This document shows positions 1 to 5,044 of a stretch of 7,475 nt of DNA, in pieces. How positions within the stretch are numbered: position 1 is the first letter of the stretch; each line of letters opens with the position of its first letter. Under the pieces are notes generated by a model. That model worked only from the letters and a program-made list of their open reading frames with translations. It did not search any database and was not told where the DNA came from. The stretch lies in the NCBI GenBank assembly GCA_023246985.1, contig JAHFHJ010000048.1, positions 1 to 7,475 of the forward strand, in the 5' to 3' direction. The translations under genes and the position numbers were made by a program. Source of the DNA: Candidatus Omnitrophota bacterium. GTDB lineage: Bacteria > Omnitrophota > Omnitrophia > Omnitrophales > Aquincolibacteriaceae.

Positions 1-228
1 GCTCCGGGAGAGATTCTTACCCAAATGCCGGCCGCGATGGAGCAGAGCCCGGATTATCTGACGGGATTTTTTATGACCGCCGGGCGCGGGATTGGGTACG
101 GGCTTTTACGCCTCGGATCCGGGATCTATGACGTGGCGACTTTTCCGTTCCCCGGAAAGACGAACTATAAGCCCATCATGCAGCCCGAAACCATTGCCGA
201 CAAAGTCCTCGATTACGCTTCGAATTAA
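1..228 (+). CDS. TIGR04073-like exosortase system-associated protein, C-terminal part
   Basis: The reading frame is open from the first base of the window, so the gene starts upstream and only its last 75 codons are visible. The visible protein has the pattern I associate with the 'exosortase system-associated protein, TIGR04073' family: a glycine-rich stretch (GRGIGYGLLRLGSGIYDV), then ATFPFP, then a C-terminal IMQPE segment. Proteins of this family are short, probably secreted or membrane-associated, and occur in genomes with an exosortase/PEP-CTERM sorting system; their function is not known. The signal peptide, if any, lies outside the window. An internal ATG at position 25 could be read as a start, but the family pattern (GEILTQMP before it) continues upstream of it, so I treat the gene as partial. 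The family call comes from memory of the motif pattern, not from a search. Confidence 0.7.
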   Translation, partial: APGEILTQMPAAMEQSPDYLTGFFMTAGRGIGYGLLRLGSGIYDVATFPFPGKTNYKPIMQPETIADKVLDYASN

Positions 229-230
229 AG

Positions 231-273
231 GGATCCAAGGCCCGATTTTCAAGGCCTTCGCCCGCGTTGGATC
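231..273. other. Nested inverted repeat between the TIGR04073-like gene and yjbQ
   Basis: The 76-bp gap between the two genes contains nested inverted repeats. GATCCAA (232-238) pairs with TTGGATC (267-273), and inside or in competition with it AAGGCC (237-242) pairs with GGCCTT (253-258). A short T-rich stretch (CCTTTT, 282-287) follows about 9 nt later. This could be a weak terminator for the upstream gene, but the T-run is short and detached, so a terminator role is only possible. Confidence 0.3.
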
Positions 274-304
274 ATCCCATTCCTTTTAACAAGCGAGGTG
301 CTCC

Positions 305-721
305 ATGAAGACCTACACCGAATATCTCTCGTTCGAGACGAAAAAGAGGCGCGATTATATCAATATCACGCCGCAGGTCGAGGCGGCGGTCACGAAAAGC
401 GGCGTCCAGGAAGGTCTCTGTCTCGTCAATCCCATGCATATCACCGCAAGCGTTTACATTAATGACGACGAAGACGGGCTCATTCAGGATTTCGACGATT
501 TTCTCGAAAAGATCGCGCCCTACGACCTCAAGGGCTATCGCCATCACCGGACCGGGGAAGACAACGGGGATTCCCATCTCAAGAGACAGATTTTCGGCCG
601 CGAGATTGTGGTCGCGATCACGAAGGGACGGCTCGACTTTGGCACCTGGGAACGGATCTTTTACGCGGAGTTCGACGGCCGCCGGCGCAAACGCGTGATC
701 ATCAAAATCCTCGGGGAATGA
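305..721 (+). CDS. yjbQ: YjbQ/UPF0047 family protein (secondary thiamine-phosphate synthase type)
   Basis: A complete 138-residue protein, the normal length for the UPF0047/YjbQ family. Visible family signatures are PMHITAS with His45, NGDSHLK (residues 87-93) with His91, GRLDFGTWERIF (108-119) and the C-terminal AEFDGRRRKR (121-130) with Glu122. The conserved His and acidic residues form the putative metal/active site in known structures. Some members show weak thiamine-phosphate synthase activity in E. coli, hence the 'secondary thiamine-phosphate synthase enzyme' name, but the true physiological role of the family is unsettled. The protein should be cytosolic; I see no signal peptide or membrane segment. 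The ATG is preceded by GAGGTG (295-300) at 4 nt spacing, which supports this start. It lies 76 bp after the TIGR04073-like gene on the same strand; no functional link between them is evident. No thiamine-biosynthesis gene is visible nearby. Confidence 0.9.
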   Translation: MKTYTEYLSFETKKRRDYINITPQVEAAVTKSGVQEGLCLVNPMHITASVYINDDEDGLIQDFDDFLEKIAPYDLKGYRHHRTGEDNGDSHLKRQIFGREIVVAITKGRLDFGTWERIFYAEFDGRRRKRVIIKILGE

Positions 722-728
722 TCGAAGT

Positions 729-910
729 AAAATTCCAAGCCCCAAGAAACGATAACCCAACAAAATCCAGATTCTCAATAACAAAAACCCAATGGATTTT
801 AAAATCCCAACAAAGACTCGACGATTTCTATAAACCAAACTCACCTTGTTATGCGACGCCCCGTTCTTTCCGGGGGTCCGTTTGGAGATTGGATTTTGGA
901 AATGGTTTGT
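729..910. repeat. AT-rich intergenic patch of degenerate AAAATCC / GGATTTT repeats
   Basis: The 252-bp gap between yjbQ and the helicase gene is unlike its coding neighbours. Its first half is rich in A and C and almost lacks G; its second half (881-910) is rich in G and T, roughly the reverse complement. CAAAATCCA at 761-769 has an exact inverted copy at 890-898. AAAATCCA (762-769) also faces TGGATTTT (793-800), and GGATTTTAAAATCC at 794-807 is a perfect 14-bp palindrome. More distant copies (AATTCCAAG, 731-739; AAAATCCC, 801-808) fit the same unit. I recall similar CCAA/TTGG-rich degenerate repeats between genes in Omnitrophota and related genomes. An open frame crosses the patch but has no family resemblance, so I see no gene here. 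Confidence 0.55.
855..878. other. Small GC-rich hairpin inside the intergenic repeat patch
   Basis: CCCCG (859-863) pairs with CGGGG (871-875) around a 7-nt loop. The stem can be extended by GAC (855-857) with GTC (876-878) across a single bulged G at 858. No T-run follows on the + strand, so it does not look like an intrinsic terminator. It sits between the C/A-rich and G/T-rich halves of the repeat patch and may be the tip of a larger folded element. Confidence 0.4.
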
Positions 911-935
911 ATCCTGGCGGCGTTGGGTGCTTTTC

Positions 936-969
936 AACCCGCGGCAATCTCTTTTCAAGATTGAAGGTT
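936..969 (+). promoter_or_regulatory. Leader hairpin that could mask the helicase Shine-Dalgarno
   Basis: CAATCT (945-950) pairs with AGATTG (958-963) around a 7-nt loop, and AACC (936-939) can pair with GGTT (966-969) across an internal loop. The probable Shine-Dalgarno of the helicase gene, GAAGG (963-967, 6 nt before the ATG), is caught in these pairings, so the structure could lower translation initiation. The stem is short and its biological role is a guess. Confidence 0.3.
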
Positions 970-975
970 AAACAT
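951..975. promoter_or_regulatory. Candidate second Fur-type operator upstream of the helicase gene
   Basis: These 25 bases match the reverse complement of the palindrome upstream of fur (4186-4210) at 19 of 25 positions, counted by hand. The match includes the exact 11-mer TCAAGATTGAA at 955-965, whose complement lies at 4196-4206. The copy is less symmetrical than the fur site: its two halves match at about 7 of 12 positions. It overlaps the helicase Shine-Dalgarno and start codon, where a bound repressor could block transcription or elongation. No clear promoter is visible upstream. This is inference from similarity within the window. Confidence 0.35.
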
Positions 976-3022
976 GTCCCACACTTATCGCGATAAACCG
1001 TCGAAGCGCCGGAAGAAAGTCCGCGCACCGCTTCCTCCCAGGATCGAAAAGAAAGAGGCGCGCAGGATCTGGGTGGGCGACGAAGCGATCATCGAAAAAC
1101 ATTTTCTGCGCCTAACGCGCCTGCTTCGCGATGAAGAACGTGAAGAACACGATCGTTTCAAAACGGATTTCCTTGACCGCAAGCCCGAAGAGCGGGAAAA
1201 AAGAGGCAAGGCCCTTTTCCGCCTCGATCTCCTGGAGACCCACTACAATCCCTCCGGACAAAAGCTCCTTACTTTCGCGCTCGCGAGCGGCCGCCCTCTG
1301 CCGCGTTATTCCTTAAATCCCGGGGACGTGGTCATCCTTTCCGGTTTTCAAACGCCTCCGGCAGAATGTCCGTCCGGCGCGGTCTATGAAAAAGATCGTT
1401 TCCGCATCACCGTCGCGTTGAGCGGCAGGGTCCCCGGCTGGATCGAAAGCGAGAAAAGTTATCAGCTCAGTCAAGCCGAGAATCGCACGACTTATCAGCG
1501 TATGTATGAAGCCCTGCAGAGCGTGCGCACCGCGGAGCATTCGAGGATCGCGGTGCTGCGGGATATCAGTCTTGCCCTCAAAAAGCCCCGAGGGGGGGAT
1601 CCCGTCCCGGCCGGGAAATTCGAAAGCTTTGATCCCTCCCTGAATGCGGAACAGAAAAAAGCGGTAGCCATGGCTTTTGAAGTCGAAGAGATTCTTCTCA
1701 TCCACGGGCCTCCGGGGACGGGGAAGACACGCGTGTTGACCGAGATCATCCGGCTGGCGGCGGAGGCAAGGCAAACGGTGCTCGTTTCCGCGCCGAGCAA
1801 TGCCGCGTGCGATCATTTGGTGGAATGCCTTGTGAAAAAGAAAGTTCCCGTGACGCGTCTGGGCCATCCGGCGCGTATTACCGAGCGGGTCCGTGAACAT
1901 ACTCTGAGCTACAAACTAGCCGAGCACCCTTATGCGAAAATGATCAATGCCCATGAGTTCCGGCTCGAGCAATGCGCCCGCCAAAAAGAACGGCGGCAGG
2001 ACCGGCGCCTGATGAGTTGGGAAGAACGCAACGCCATGCGCGACGAGGTGAACCGGCTTCGTGATGATATCCGGGATCTGCGCGCACAGATCATGAAGCA
2101 GGTCTGGAATGCGGCGGATGTCATTGTGGCCACGCATACGGTTTGCAGCGACCCGCTCATCCGCGCGAAAGCATTTGACTGGGTGATTCTGGATGAAGCG
2201 ACGCAGGGGGTGGAGCCCGCGACTTGGATCCCGGTCCTTCACGGCGGTAAAGTTGTTTTGGCCGGAGATCATTGCCAGCTTCCGCCGACGGTTTTCCGGT
2301 CACGGCCGGGCGAGCGGGGCTTAGGTTTCACGCTTTTTGAACGACTTTACGAAATTTTGGGCGCGAAGTTCAAGGTGCGTCTGGAACGACAGTACCGGAT
2401 GCATGAACACATTATGGATTTCTCATCCCGCGAGTTTTATGACGGCGCGCTTACGGCCGACCCGTCGGTTGCGGAGCATGAATTGAAGGATCTTCCCCAT
2501 GTGAAAACGGCCAAGCTCGACGGAACGCCGGCTGTTTTCCTGGATACGGCGGGATTGGGCTATGAGGAAGAGATCGAAGCAGGAACCGAAAGCCGCCTGA
2601 ACCCTCAGGAAGCCAAGCTGGTTGTTAAAGAGCTGAACCGGCTTCTCGAAGCCGGCGTGTTGCCCCAAGAAATCGCGATCATTAGCCCTTACAGCGCGCA
2701 GGTGAAACTTTTGACGGGCATGATCCTGGGCGACCAAGGCGATCCGAAAGCTTTGACCGTGCTTGAGATCGATAGCGTTGACGCGTTCCAGGGCCGGGAA
2801 AAAGAGGCCGTGATCGTCTCGCTCGTGCGGTCCAACCGGGAAGGCCAGCTGGGATTTCTCACGGATACGCGGCGTATGAATGTCGCCATGACGCGCGCCA
2901 AGCGCAAACTCATCATGATTGGCGACAGCGCGACCCTCTCGAATCATTCTTTTTATGAAGATCTACTTCGCTACGTCGAATCCGTGAACGGTTATCGCAG
3001 CGCTTGGGAAGACACCCCATAG
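974..3022 (+). CDS. UPF1/IGHMBP2-like superfamily 1 DNA/RNA helicase
   Basis: A complete 682-residue ATP-dependent helicase of the SF1B UPF1-like group (close to the IGHMBP2/TIGR00376 type), expected to translocate 5'-3' on single-stranded nucleic acid. All core motifs are present in order: Q-motif region LNAEQKKAV just before motif I; Walker A GPPGTGKT (245-252, Lys251); motif Ia SAPSNAACDHL; Walker B DEATQ (407-411, catalytic Glu408); motif III GDHCQLPP (431-438); motif IV region ERQYRM (471-476); motif V DSVDAFQGRE (600-609); motif VI MNVAMTRAKRK (635-645, Arg641 as likely arginine finger). The DEATQ form of motif II and QYRM are typical of UPF1-like rather than UvrD/Rep enzymes. The first 30 residues are very basic (KPSKRRKKVR), a likely nucleic-acid-binding tail. 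Residues about 330-375 are charged and helical, matching the stalk/1B-1C insertion. GAAGG 6 nt upstream supports the ATG. The substrate and pathway of bacterial members are largely unknown; the neighbours give no clear hint. Confidence 0.92.
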   Translation: MSHTYRDKPSKRRKKVRAPLPPRIEKKEARRIWVGDEAIIEKHFLRLTRLLRDEEREEHDRFKTDFLDRKPEEREKRGKALFRLDLLETHYNPSGQKLLTFALASGRPLPRYSLNPGDVVILSGFQTPPAECPSGAVYEKDRFRITVALSGRVPGWIESEKSYQLSQAENRTTYQRMYEALQSVRTAEHSRIAVLRDISLALKKPRGGDPVPAGKFESFDPSLNAEQKKAVAMAFEVEEILLIHGPPGTGKTRVLTEIIRLAAEARQTVLVSAPSNAACDHLVECLVKKKVPVTRLGHPARITERVREHTLSYKLAEHPYAKMINAHEFRLEQCARQKERRQDRRLMSWEERNAMRDEVNRLRDDIRDLRAQIMKQVWNAADVIVATHTVCSDPLIRAKAFDWVILDEATQGVEPATWIPVLHGGKVVLAGDHCQLPPTVFRSRPGERGLGFTLFERLYEILGAKFKVRLERQYRMHEHIMDFSSREFYDGALTADPSVAEHELKDLPHVKTAKLDGTPAVFLDTAGLGYEEEIEAGTESRLNPQEAKLVVKELNRLLEAGVLPQEIAIISPYSAQVKLLTGMILGDQGDPKALTVLEIDSVDAFQGREKEAVIVSLVRSNREGQLGFLTDTRRMNVAMTRAKRKLIMIGDSATLSNHSFYEDLLRYVESVNGYRSAWEDTP

Positions 3023-3028
3023 GAGATG

Positions 3029-3047
3029 GTGGGGACTGGCTCCCCGC
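3029..3047 (+). other. Short hairpin just after the helicase gene
   Basis: GGGGA (3031-3035) pairs with TCCCC (3041-3045) around the loop CTGGC, extended by a G-U pair and a G-C pair to 3029-3047. Only TTAAAA follows, not a real T-run, so it is at best a weak terminator. The GGGGACTGGCTCCCC shape resembles short REP-like palindromes found between genes in many bacteria, but a single copy cannot establish that. It lies between the helicase stop codon and the Shine-Dalgarno of the next gene. Confidence 0.35.
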
Positions 3048-3057
3048 TTAAAACCAC

Positions 3058-3064
3058 AAGGAGG
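3058..3064 (+). promoter_or_regulatory. Strong ribosome binding site AAGGAGG
   Basis: AAGGAGG is a near-ideal Shine-Dalgarno, 4 nt before the ATG at 3069 and 7 nt before the second ATG at 3072. It is the best evidence that the short downstream frame is a real gene. It favours these starts over the later ATG at 3099, which has no Shine-Dalgarno. Confidence 0.75.
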
Positions 3065-3068
3065 TTCC

Positions 3069-3332
3069 ATGATGCAATGTCCCATTTACAGTGGCTGTAT
3101 GTCGCCGAAATTCGTTTTTCTGGCCGTCAGTGTGGCGGGTTTCGGACTCGGCGTCCTTTCAGCTTTTTGGCCGGGACGTTCGATAGGTCTCTATCAATGG
3201 ATCATGGCGCGGTTTAACTGGAAAGTTGAACCGATCGATCTGTCCCGCGAAGTCCGGAACACCCGAATCCTTGGGGCGGGGCTTATCCTGATTACGATTT
3301 TGCTTTGCGCGGTTGTATTTTCAAAATTTTAA
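3069..3332 (+). CDS. Small two-helix membrane protein of unknown function
   Basis: An 87-residue protein that I do not assign to a named family. It has two hydrophobic segments, about residues 15-34 and 67-84, joined by a hydrophilic stretch of about 30 residues with aromatic and charged residues (YQWIMARFNWKVEPIDLSRE). This predicts two transmembrane helices with a short loop between them. Two cysteines (4 and 10) lie before the first helix. The N-terminus is not a typical signal peptide because the hydrophobic core is not followed by a cleavage-like motif. A very strong Shine-Dalgarno supports translation; the second ATG (3072) has the better spacing and could be the true start. It lies 46 bp after the helicase gene and 63 bp before the acyltransferase gene, and may be transcribed with either. 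A role in the membrane is all that can be inferred. Confidence 0.65.
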   Translation: MMQCPIYSGCMSPKFVFLAVSVAGFGLGVLSAFWPGRSIGLYQWIMARFNWKVEPIDLSREVRNTRILGAGLILITILLCAVVFSKF

Positions 3333-3334
3333 AC

Positions 3335-3379
3335 GAGCGCCGCCCTATTTCAGATTCGGTTTGGCATAGGGCGGCGCTC
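3335..3379. other. Perfect 14-bp hairpin between the small membrane protein gene and plsC
   Basis: GAGCGCCGCCCTAT (3335-3348) is the exact inverted complement of ATAGGGCGGCGCTC (3366-3379), with a 17-nt loop. It begins 2 nt after the preceding stop codon and ends 5 nt before the AGGA of the next gene. On the + strand no T-run follows. On the - strand the flank reads GTTTAAAATTTT, which would suit a leftward terminator although no leftward gene is seen. Alternatives are an mRNA-stabilising 3' structure or a processing site between two co-transcribed genes. Confidence 0.6.
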
Positions 3380-3395
3380 TTGCGAAAGGACGTCT

Positions 3396-4142
3396 GTGCT
3401 GAACGCTTTGCTTTCTCTTTTTTTCTGGATCGCGTGCGTGTCTCTGCTGGCGCTTCTTCATCTCGTCATGCTTCTGCTGCTCGTTTTCACCTTTCCTTTT
3501 GATCAACAGCGAAAACTGCTGCACCGGCAATGTTTCTGGTGGTCGAGCGCCATTATCAGTCTGAATCCCTACTGGAAATTGCGCATCCGCGGGCTCGAAA
3601 ATGCGGATCCCAAACGTACTTATATCATCGTGTCGAATCACCAAAGTTTGGCGGATATTGTGGTTCTCTATCAGATCCGCCTGCAATTCAAGTGGGTGGC
3701 GAAAGAAAGTCTCTTTAACATCCCATTCCTCGGCGGGTGTCTGGGGCTTTGCAAACACATCCGTCTTAAACGCAAGGACCATGGAAGCATCCGGGATGTT
3801 TATCGGGAGGCGATCGGCTATCTGCGATCGGGAATGTCGGTTCTTTTTTTCCCGGAGGGAACGCGCAGCGAGACGGACGAAATGAATCCTTTTCAGAGCG
3901 GGGCTTTTAAACTGGCGATTTCTGAAAAAGTTCCGGTCCTGCCCATTGCCGTGAGCGGAACCCGTGACGCCATTCCCAAAGGGGGATGGGTCATGAGGTC
4001 CAAGGTCTTTTGCGACTTGACCGTTTTGAAACCTCTTGAGACGGCCCATCTCCGGCACAGCGACTTTCCGCAGCTGAGCGAAACCGTCCGATCCAGCATT
4101 GCCGAAAAATTGACCGGATCTCCCGCCCGAAAATATTTTTAA
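3396..4142 (+). CDS. plsC: 1-acyl-sn-glycerol-3-phosphate acyltransferase (PlsC family)
   Basis: A complete 248-residue membrane-associated acyltransferase, the usual length for PlsC. Such enzymes transfer an acyl group from acyl-ACP or acyl-CoA to lysophosphatidic acid, giving phosphatidic acid for phospholipid synthesis at the inner membrane. The visible motifs are NHQSLAD (81-87), the HX4D catalytic motif with His82 and Asp87; motif II KESLFNIPFLGG (103-114); motif III FPEGTRS (153-158 region, Glu154/Gly155 for glycerol-phosphate binding); and motif IV VPVLPIAVSGT (179-189). The first 32 residues are strongly hydrophobic and likely form the membrane anchor. The start is GTG with AGGA (3387-3390) 5 nt upstream; the hydrophobic N-terminus begins right after it, and no better start is seen. 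A related lyso-lipid specificity cannot be excluded. It ends 10 bp before the fur promoter, so it is likely the last gene of its transcript. Confidence 0.88.
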   Translation: MLNALLSLFFWIACVSLLALLHLVMLLLLVFTFPFDQQRKLLHRQCFWWSSAIISLNPYWKLRIRGLENADPKRTYIIVSNHQSLADIVVLYQIRLQFKWVAKESLFNIPFLGGCLGLCKHIRLKRKDHGSIRDVYREAIGYLRSGMSVLFFPEGTRSETDEMNPFQSGAFKLAISEKVPVLPIAVSGTRDAIPKGGWVMRSKVFCDLTVLKPLETAHLRHSDFPQLSETVRSSIAEKLTGSPARKYF

Positions 4143-4152
4143 GAAATAAAGT

Positions 4153-4180
4153 TTGACAAAAAAGATCCCGCCGCTATAAT
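4153..4180 (+). promoter_or_regulatory. Consensus sigma-70 type promoter of fur
   Basis: TTGACA (4153-4158) and TATAAT (4175-4180) are both exact consensus hexamers, separated by 16 bp. Transcription would start near 4187, giving a fur leader of about 84 nt. So strong a promoter in front of a repressor gene fits a gene held down by its own product. It probably also feeds feoA and feoB, since no convincing terminator or promoter is seen between fur and feoA. Confidence 0.9.
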
Positions 4181-4185
4181 CTGCT

Positions 4186-4210
4186 CTTATTAAGATTCAA
4201 TCTTGATAAG
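4186..4210. promoter_or_regulatory. 25-bp palindromic operator, probable Fur box
   Basis: CTTATTAAGATT (4186-4197) and AATCTTGATAAG (4199-4210) are inverted copies matching at 11 of 12 positions around a single central C (4198). The palindrome covers the predicted transcription start, so a bound repressor would block RNA polymerase. The form, AT-rich arms around one central base, is that of Fur and PerR boxes (7-1-7 type), though the sequence is not a close match to the E. coli or B. subtilis consensus. With a Fur-family gene directly downstream, autoregulation is the simplest reading. Confidence 0.75.
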
Positions 4211-4211
4211 C

Positions 4212-4258
4212 CCCGTTCGAGACAGGAAGCGCCTCGGGCGCTTCCTGTCTCGAACGGG
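4212..4258. other. Perfect 21-22-bp hairpin in the fur leader
   Basis: Bases 4212-4232 are the exact inverted complement of 4238-4258. An extra C-G pair (4233/4237) can close the loop down to TCG. The stem starts 1 bp after the operator and ends 2 nt before the Shine-Dalgarno of fur. There is no T-run after either arm on either strand, so it is not a normal intrinsic terminator. In RNA it would be extremely stable. It may be a double-strand RNase processing site, a stabilising 5' structure, a translation modulator, or a small palindromic insertion. Confidence 0.75.
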
Positions 4259-4260
4259 AT

Positions 4261-4266
4261 AAGGAA
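4261..4266 (+). promoter_or_regulatory. Ribosome binding site of fur
   Basis: AAGGAA lies 4 nt before the GTG at 4271 and decides this non-ATG start. It sits 2 nt below the base of the long leader hairpin, so the hairpin does not mask it but places it at the foot of a rigid stem. Confidence 0.65.
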
Positions 4267-4270
4267 ATCC

Positions 4271-4699
4271 GTGAAACGGCCCAAAAAAGATTTCTCAGAA
4301 TTTGTAAGAACTAAGGGCCTTCGGCTGACCGAAGAGCGCCTGAAGCTTTTTGAGGGCGTTCGACGCCAGCGCGGTCACTTCAATGTCGATGATCTTGTGC
4401 GCCGCTTGAGTCAGCAGGGTTTGAAGGTCTCGCGCGATACGGTTTACCGAAACATCCCCATCCTGCTGGAAGCGGGGATCATCGAGCAAAGCTTCAAAAC
4501 GAGCCGCGATACTTTTTATGAATCGGCGCAGTACCGAAAGCATCATGATCATCTCTTTTGCCGGGCCTGCGGCAAGGTTGTGGAGTTCAACGATCCGATC
4601 ATTGAAAAGCTCCAGAAAAAGATTGCCGAGCGTTTCGCGTTCAAGGTCGAATTCCACTGCCATCAACTGATGGGGCTTTGCAAAAAATGCCGGAAATGA
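4271..4699 (+). CDS. fur: Fur-family ferric uptake regulator (metal-responsive repressor)
   Basis: A complete 142-residue Fur-family repressor, usual length. Residues 1-83 form the winged helix, with recognition-helix sequence SRDTVYRNIPILLEAGII (54-71). The C-terminal dimerisation domain carries the metal sites: His36, Glu84, HHDH (91-94), Glu105 and His129/His131. Two CxxC pairs (Cys97/Cys100 and Cys137/Cys140) form the structural zinc site. The HHDH cluster and Glu rather than Asp at 105 resemble Fur; PerR has Asp at the equivalent place. The genes feoA and feoB directly downstream fit an Fe2+-sensing repressor. Zur or PerR function is less likely but not excluded. Start: GTG with AAGGAA 4 nt upstream; the next frame residues fit the family N-terminus. 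Regulation: consensus promoter with palindromic operator, suggesting autorepression, and an unusual perfect hairpin in the leader. Confidence 0.9.
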   Translation: MKRPKKDFSEFVRTKGLRLTEERLKLFEGVRRQRGHFNVDDLVRRLSQQGLKVSRDTVYRNIPILLEAGIIEQSFKTSRDTFYESAQYRKHHDHLFCRACGKVVEFNDPIIEKLQKKIAERFAFKVEFHCHQLMGLCKKCRK

Positions 4700-4798
4700 A
4701 TCCTGTGGCCCCCAAGTCTGCGTTTTGTTTTTTTTCGATTTCTGGTTATTTTTTCAGTCAAAATCAAGCGCTGTCATGATGATCCGGGAATTTTTTTA
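4700..4798 (+). other. T-rich spacer between fur and feoA
   Basis: This 99-bp gap carries T-runs (TTTT at 4723-4726, eight T at 4728-4735, TTTTTT at 4749-4754) but no stable GC-rich stem in front of them, so it is not a convincing terminator. No palindrome like the fur operator is present. The feoA Shine-Dalgarno is weak: GGGA (4786-4789), 9 nt before the ATG, followed by seven T. A U-rich leader of this kind could be a site for translational enhancement or post-transcriptional control, but nothing specific is recognised. Confidence 0.4.
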
Positions 4799-5044
4799 AT
4801 GAAAATCACGACACTCGATCAACTCAAGGCCGGAGAAAAAGGCACGATTCTGGGCTATGAGGGCGAAGAGGATCTGCATTATCGCCTCAAGGAACTGGGG
4901 CTGATCCGCGGCACGGAGATCTTCGTGAAGCGTTTCGCGCCGCTTGGCGATCCAATGGAGATTATTCTGCGGGGATACAGTCTTTCATTGCGCAGGCAGG
5001 ATGCTTCGAAAATCCTGGTGAGGAAAGAGAAAGGAATTCTATGA
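4799..5044 (+). CDS. feoA: Ferrous iron transport protein A
   Basis: A complete 81-residue FeoA protein: a single small SH3-like beta-barrel domain, cytosolic, that works with FeoB in Fe2+ uptake, possibly by controlling its GTPase or pore. The family pattern is clear: LKELGLIRGTEIFV (30-43), the APLGDPMEI loop (47-55) and GYSLSLRRQDASKILV (59-74), ending in the conserved last strand. The start ATG has only a weak Shine-Dalgarno (GGGA at 9 nt), but no better start gives the right N-terminus. Its stop codon overlaps the feoB start by 4 bp (ATGA), which indicates translational coupling and balanced synthesis of the two subunits. It is probably transcribed from the fur promoter. Confidence 0.93.
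   Translation: MKITTLDQLKAGEKGTILGYEGEEDLHYRLKELGLIRGTEIFVKRFAPLGDPMEIILRGYSLSLRRQDASKILVRKEKGIL

Noticed and set aside
272..958. Long leftward open frame (228 codons) over yjbQ and the following gap
   Set aside because: It lies antisense to the clear YjbQ family protein and spans the repeat patch; its translation is basic and low in recognisable motifs. It is a shadow of the coding strand.
718..996. Rightward 92-codon frame overlapping the yjbQ stop codon as ATGA and running into the helicase gene
   Set aside because: The overlap looks like coupling, but the frame is made of intergenic repeats, ends inside the helicase gene and has no family resemblance.
3345..4058. Leftward 237-codon frame opposite plsC
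   Set aside because: The + strand encodes intact PlsC motifs across the whole stretch; the opposite translation has no recognisable domain and its first codons have no Shine-Dalgarno support.
4212..4258. Reading the fur leader hairpin as an intrinsic terminator of plsC
   Set aside because: It has no T-run on either strand and lies downstream of the fur promoter, where a terminator would shut off fur itself.
4725..4752. Possible separate feoA promoter (TTGTTT, 16-bp spacer, TATTTT)
   Set aside because: Both hexamers are weak matches inside a T-rich stretch where such matches are expected by chance.
4723..4757. T-runs after fur as an intrinsic terminator
   Set aside because: No GC-rich stem of useful length lies directly before the T-runs, so the usual hairpin-plus-T pattern is missing.
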